Assembly: GCF_035918015.1 (NCBI RefSeq)
Contig: NZ_CP109132.1
Span: 5,828,001 to 5,892,000, forward strand
Length of the DNA stretch: 64,000 nt
From: Streptomyces sp. NBC_01754
Lineage (GTDB): Bacteria > Actinomycetota > Actinomycetes > Streptomycetales > Streptomycetaceae
Direction of reading: 5' to 3'
In this document: piece after piece, positions 61,832-64,000 of the stretch
Position numbering within the stretch: the stretch's first letter is position 1
How the letters are laid out: the number at the start of each line of letters is the position of its first letter
Notes under the pieces: generated by a model
What the model saw: only the letters and a program-made list of their open reading frames with translations
Told to the model about the DNA's origin: nothing
Databases searched by the model: none
Translations under genes and position numbers: made by a program

Positions 61832-64000
61832 ATGGAGCCCACGCCGGAGCAGAGTCCGCACCACGCGTACCCCGACCACTGGGAAGCGGACGTGGTCCTC
61901 CGCGACGGAGGCACCGCCCGCATCCGGCCCATCACCACGGACGACGCCGAGCGGCTGGTCCACTTCTACGAACAGGTCTCCGACGAGTCGAAGTACTACC
62001 GCTTCTTCGCCCCGTATCCGCGTCTCTCCGCCAAGGACGTGCACCGCTTCACCCATCACGACTACGTCGACCGGGTGGGGCTGGCGGTCACAATCGGCGG
62101 CGAGTTCATCGCCACCGTCCGCTACGACCGGATCGACGCGCGGGGCAGGCCCGCCTCCGCCCCCGCGGACGAGGCGGAGGTCGCCTTCCTCGTCCAGGAC
62201 GCGCACCAGGGCCGCGGGGTGGCCTCCGCGCTCCTGGAACACATCGCGGCGGTCGCCCGGGAGCGAGGCATCCGCCGCTTCGCCGCGGAGGTACTGCCCG
62301 CCAACAACAAGATGATCAAGGTGTTCCGGGACGCCGGCTACACCCAGCAGCGCAGCTTCGAGGACGGCTCCGTCCATCTGACGCTGGGCCTGGAGCCCAC
62401 CGCCGAGTCGCTCGCCGTCCAGCGCGCCCGTGAGCAGCGCGCCGAGGCGCGGTCCGTGCAGCGGCTGCTGGCGCCCGGGTCGGTGGCGGTCGTCGGTGCG
62501 GGGCGTACTCCCGGAGGCGTGGGCCGCACGGTCCTGCGCAACCTCCTCGGCTCGGGCTTCACCGGACGGGCGTACGCGGTGAACCGTTCCTTCGCCCCGG
62601 ACCTGGCCACGGTCGACGGGGTGCCCGCGTACCGATCGGTGGGAGAGATCGGCGAGCGGGTCGACCTGGCTGTCGTCGCCGTACCGGCCGACCGGGTGCC
62701 GCAGGCCGTCGCCGACTGCGGCGAGCACGGCGTCCGCGGCCTGGTCGTCCTGTCCGCCGGTTACGCCGAGCGCGGCGCCGAGGGGCGCGAGCTGCAGCGG
62801 GAACTGGTCCGCCAGGCCCGGTCGTACGGCATGCGGATCATCGGGCCGAACGCCTTCGGGGTCATCAACACCGCCGCACCCGTCCGGCTGAACGCCTCCC
62901 TCGCCCCCGAGTCACCCGCCGCCGGGCGCATCGGGCTGTTCACCCAGTCCGGCGCGATCGGGATCGCCCTGCTGTCGGGCCTGCACCGGCGCGGCGCGGG
63001 GCTCTCGACGTTCATCTCGGCCGGGAACCGCGCCGACCTGTCCGGCAACGACTTCCTGCAGTACTGGTTCGAGGACCAGGAGACCGATGTCGCGCTGCTC
63101 TACCTGGAGTCCTTCGGCAACCCCCGCAAGTTCCACCGGCTCGCGCGCCGGACCGCCGCCGTGAAGCCCGTGGTCGTGGTGAAGGGGGCCCGGCACAGCG
63201 GTTCCACCCCGCCGGGGCACGCGGTACCGGTCAGCCGGATCCCCGACGCGACGGTCTCCGCGCTGATGCGGCAGGCGGGCGTCATCCGCGTGGACACGGT
63301 GACGGAGATGGTCGACGTCGGCCTGCTCCTCGCCGACCAGCCCCTCCCGGACGGGCCCCGGGTGGCGATCCTCGGCAACTCCGAGTCGCTGGGGCTCCTC
63401 ACGTTCGACGCCTGCCTGGCGGAGGGCCTGCGCCCGCGCCCGCCCCGGGACCTCACGACGGAGGCCGAACCCCAGGACTTCCGGGACGCGTTGGCCGAGG
63501 CGCTGGCCGACACGACGTGCGACGCGGTGGTCGTCACCGCGATCCCCTGGGTGGGGGAGAACGGCGAGTCCCACACGGGCGACGGGGAGGTGCTGGCCAC
63601 GGCCCTGCGCGAGGCGGCCGCCACCGGCCCGGCGAAGCCCGTGGCGGTGGTGCACGTCGAGATGGGCGGCCTGGCCCAGGCCCTGGCCGCGGCCACCAGC
63701 ACGGCCACCCCGCCGCGGTCCGGACCCCCGGCCACGGTGCCGGGCGGAAGCCTCCCGACGCGCGTCGACGGGCCGCCCGCTCCCGGGGCGCCACCCACGC
63801 AGGCCGGCCCCGCGAGTGAGCGGCAGGGCGCCGGAGGCGTGCGCCGGCACGGTACGGCGGCCCCGGGCGGCCCCCCGGTCACCCCCGGCGGCCTGACCGC
63901 CGGCCCCGCAGGCCCGGCCGCGGCACACGACGGCCCCTCCGCCACCCCGGGCGGCCCGGTGGCCGCCACCGGCGGTCCCGGCGCACCGACCGGTGCGAAG
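61832..64000 (+). CDS. GNAT acetyltransferase fused to acyl-CoA synthetase (NDP-forming), 3' end outside window
   Basis: At least 723 residues, open to the right edge. Order: GNAT domain (about 20-190) beginning VVLRDGGTARIRPITTDDAERL with acetyl-CoA loop VQDAHQGRGVASALLEHI; CoA-binding domain (about 205-340) beginning PGSVAVVGAGRTPGGVGRTVLRNLLGS with IIGPNAFGVINT; ligase-CoA domain (LFTQSGAIGIALLSGLHRRGAG; GNRADLSGNDFLQYW). The phospho-His loop and ATP-grasp may lie beyond the edge. Related GNAT-ligase fusions (Pat-type) acetylate lysines such as those of acetyl-CoA synthetase. From about residue 625 the sequence becomes a Gly/Pro/Ala-rich linker of more than 90 residues. The start ATG has a poor ribosome site. 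It is divergent from ptsH. Confidence 0.88.
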   Translation, partial: MEPTPEQSPHHAYPDHWEADVVLRDGGTARIRPITTDDAERLVHFYEQVSDESKYYRFFAPYPRLSAKDVHRFTHHDYVDRVGLAVTIGGEFIATVRYDRIDARGRPASAPADEAEVAFLVQDAHQGRGVASALLEHIAAVARERGIRRFAAEVLPANNKMIKVFRDAGYTQQRSFEDGSVHLTLGLEPTAESLAVQRAREQRAEARSVQRLLAPGSVAVVGAGRTPGGVGRTVLRNLLGSGFTGRAYAVNRSFAPDLATVDGVPAYRSVGEIGERVDLAVVAVPADRVPQAVADCGEHGVRGLVVLSAGYAERGAEGRELQRELVRQARSYGMRIIGPNAFGVINTAAPVRLNASLAPESPAAGRIGLFTQSGAIGIALLSGLHRRGAGLSTFISAGNRADLSGNDFLQYWFEDQETDVALLYLESFGNPRKFHRLARRTAAVKPVVVVKGARHSGSTPPGHAVPVSRIPDATVSALMRQAGVIRVDTVTEMVDVGLLLADQPLPDGPRVAILGNSESLGLLTFDACLAEGLRPRPPRDLTTEAEPQDFRDALAEALADTTCDAVVVTAIPWVGENGESHTGDGEVLATALREAAATGPAKPVAVVHVEMGGLAQALAAATSTATPPRSGPPATVPGGSLPTRVDGPPAPGAPPTQAGPASERQGAGGVRRHGTAAPGGPPVTPGGLTAGPAGPAAAHDGPSATPGGPVAATGGPGAPTGAK

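Overview
The window is chromosomal DNA from a Streptomyces-type actinomycete. Evidence: very high G+C with G/C-rich third codon positions, frequent GTG (and some TTG) starts, GTGA/ATGA stop-start overlaps, and a gene set typical of the genus: whiH next to hrdB, a LexA SOS box, tandem DasR-type dre sites before ptsH, a c-di-AMP riboswitch before an M23 peptidase, and a B12-dependent nrdRJ operon. From memory, the order dapF - rsh - M1 peptidase - hflX - aminotransferase/IucA-IucC - dinG - lexA/nrdRJ - rnhB - recQ - whiH - hrdB - parE - parC - M16 pair - ptsH follows the S. coelicolor core chromosome. No tRNA, rRNA, CRISPR array, prophage or plasmid origin was seen.

Layout. 1-7.5 kb looks accessory. 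A coupled operon (FAD oxidase end, SRPBCC cyclase-like protein, alpha/beta hydrolase, Sfp-type phosphopantetheinyl transferase) resembles the edge of a specialised-metabolite cluster. It faces a minus-strand run of AraC regulator, two DUF1772 membrane proteins, a hemerythrin and an NmrA-type reductase. 7.5-16 kb is conserved core: dapF, a RelA/SpoT homologue with an intact-looking hydrolase site and an altered synthetase site, an M1 aminopeptidase, hflX and a secreted trypsin-like lipoprotein. 16.2-22.2 kb is a compact four-gene NIS-siderophore locus (diaminobutyrate aminotransferase, two IucA/IucC synthetases, an IucB/MbtK-like acyltransferase) with no hydroxylase, decarboxylase, transporter or visible iron box. 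22.4-34 kb holds DNA-metabolism and stress genes: dinG, lexA, nrdR-nrdJ, terD, small enzymes and rnhB. 34-42 kb has two conserved hypotheticals, a RecQ fused to a phosphoribosyltransferase-like domain, DUF4192, an NrtR-like Nudix regulator and a one-polypeptide ABC exporter.

42.6-48 kb carries whiH and hrdB (principal sigma factor). A 1.54-kb IS4-family element sits exactly at the hrdB stop codon; its 8-bp target duplication recreates the TAG, but the element separates hrdB from its hairpin terminator. 48-61 kb holds the topoisomerase IV genes parE and parC, a LacI regulator, two divergent citrate-synthase-like genes that have both lost their 5' ends, a CobW GTPase, an M16 peptidase pair, and the riboswitch-controlled M23 peptidase. 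The window ends with ptsH (HPr) and the 5' part of a GNAT/acyl-CoA-ligase fusion.

The observations most worth following up are the hydroxylase-less NIS locus, the IS insertion at hrdB, a 14-bp palindrome shared by the nrdRJ and parE leaders, an inverted pair of DnaA boxes between recQ and DUF4192, the RecQ-phosphoribosyltransferase fusion, and the fused remains of the citrate-synthase pair.
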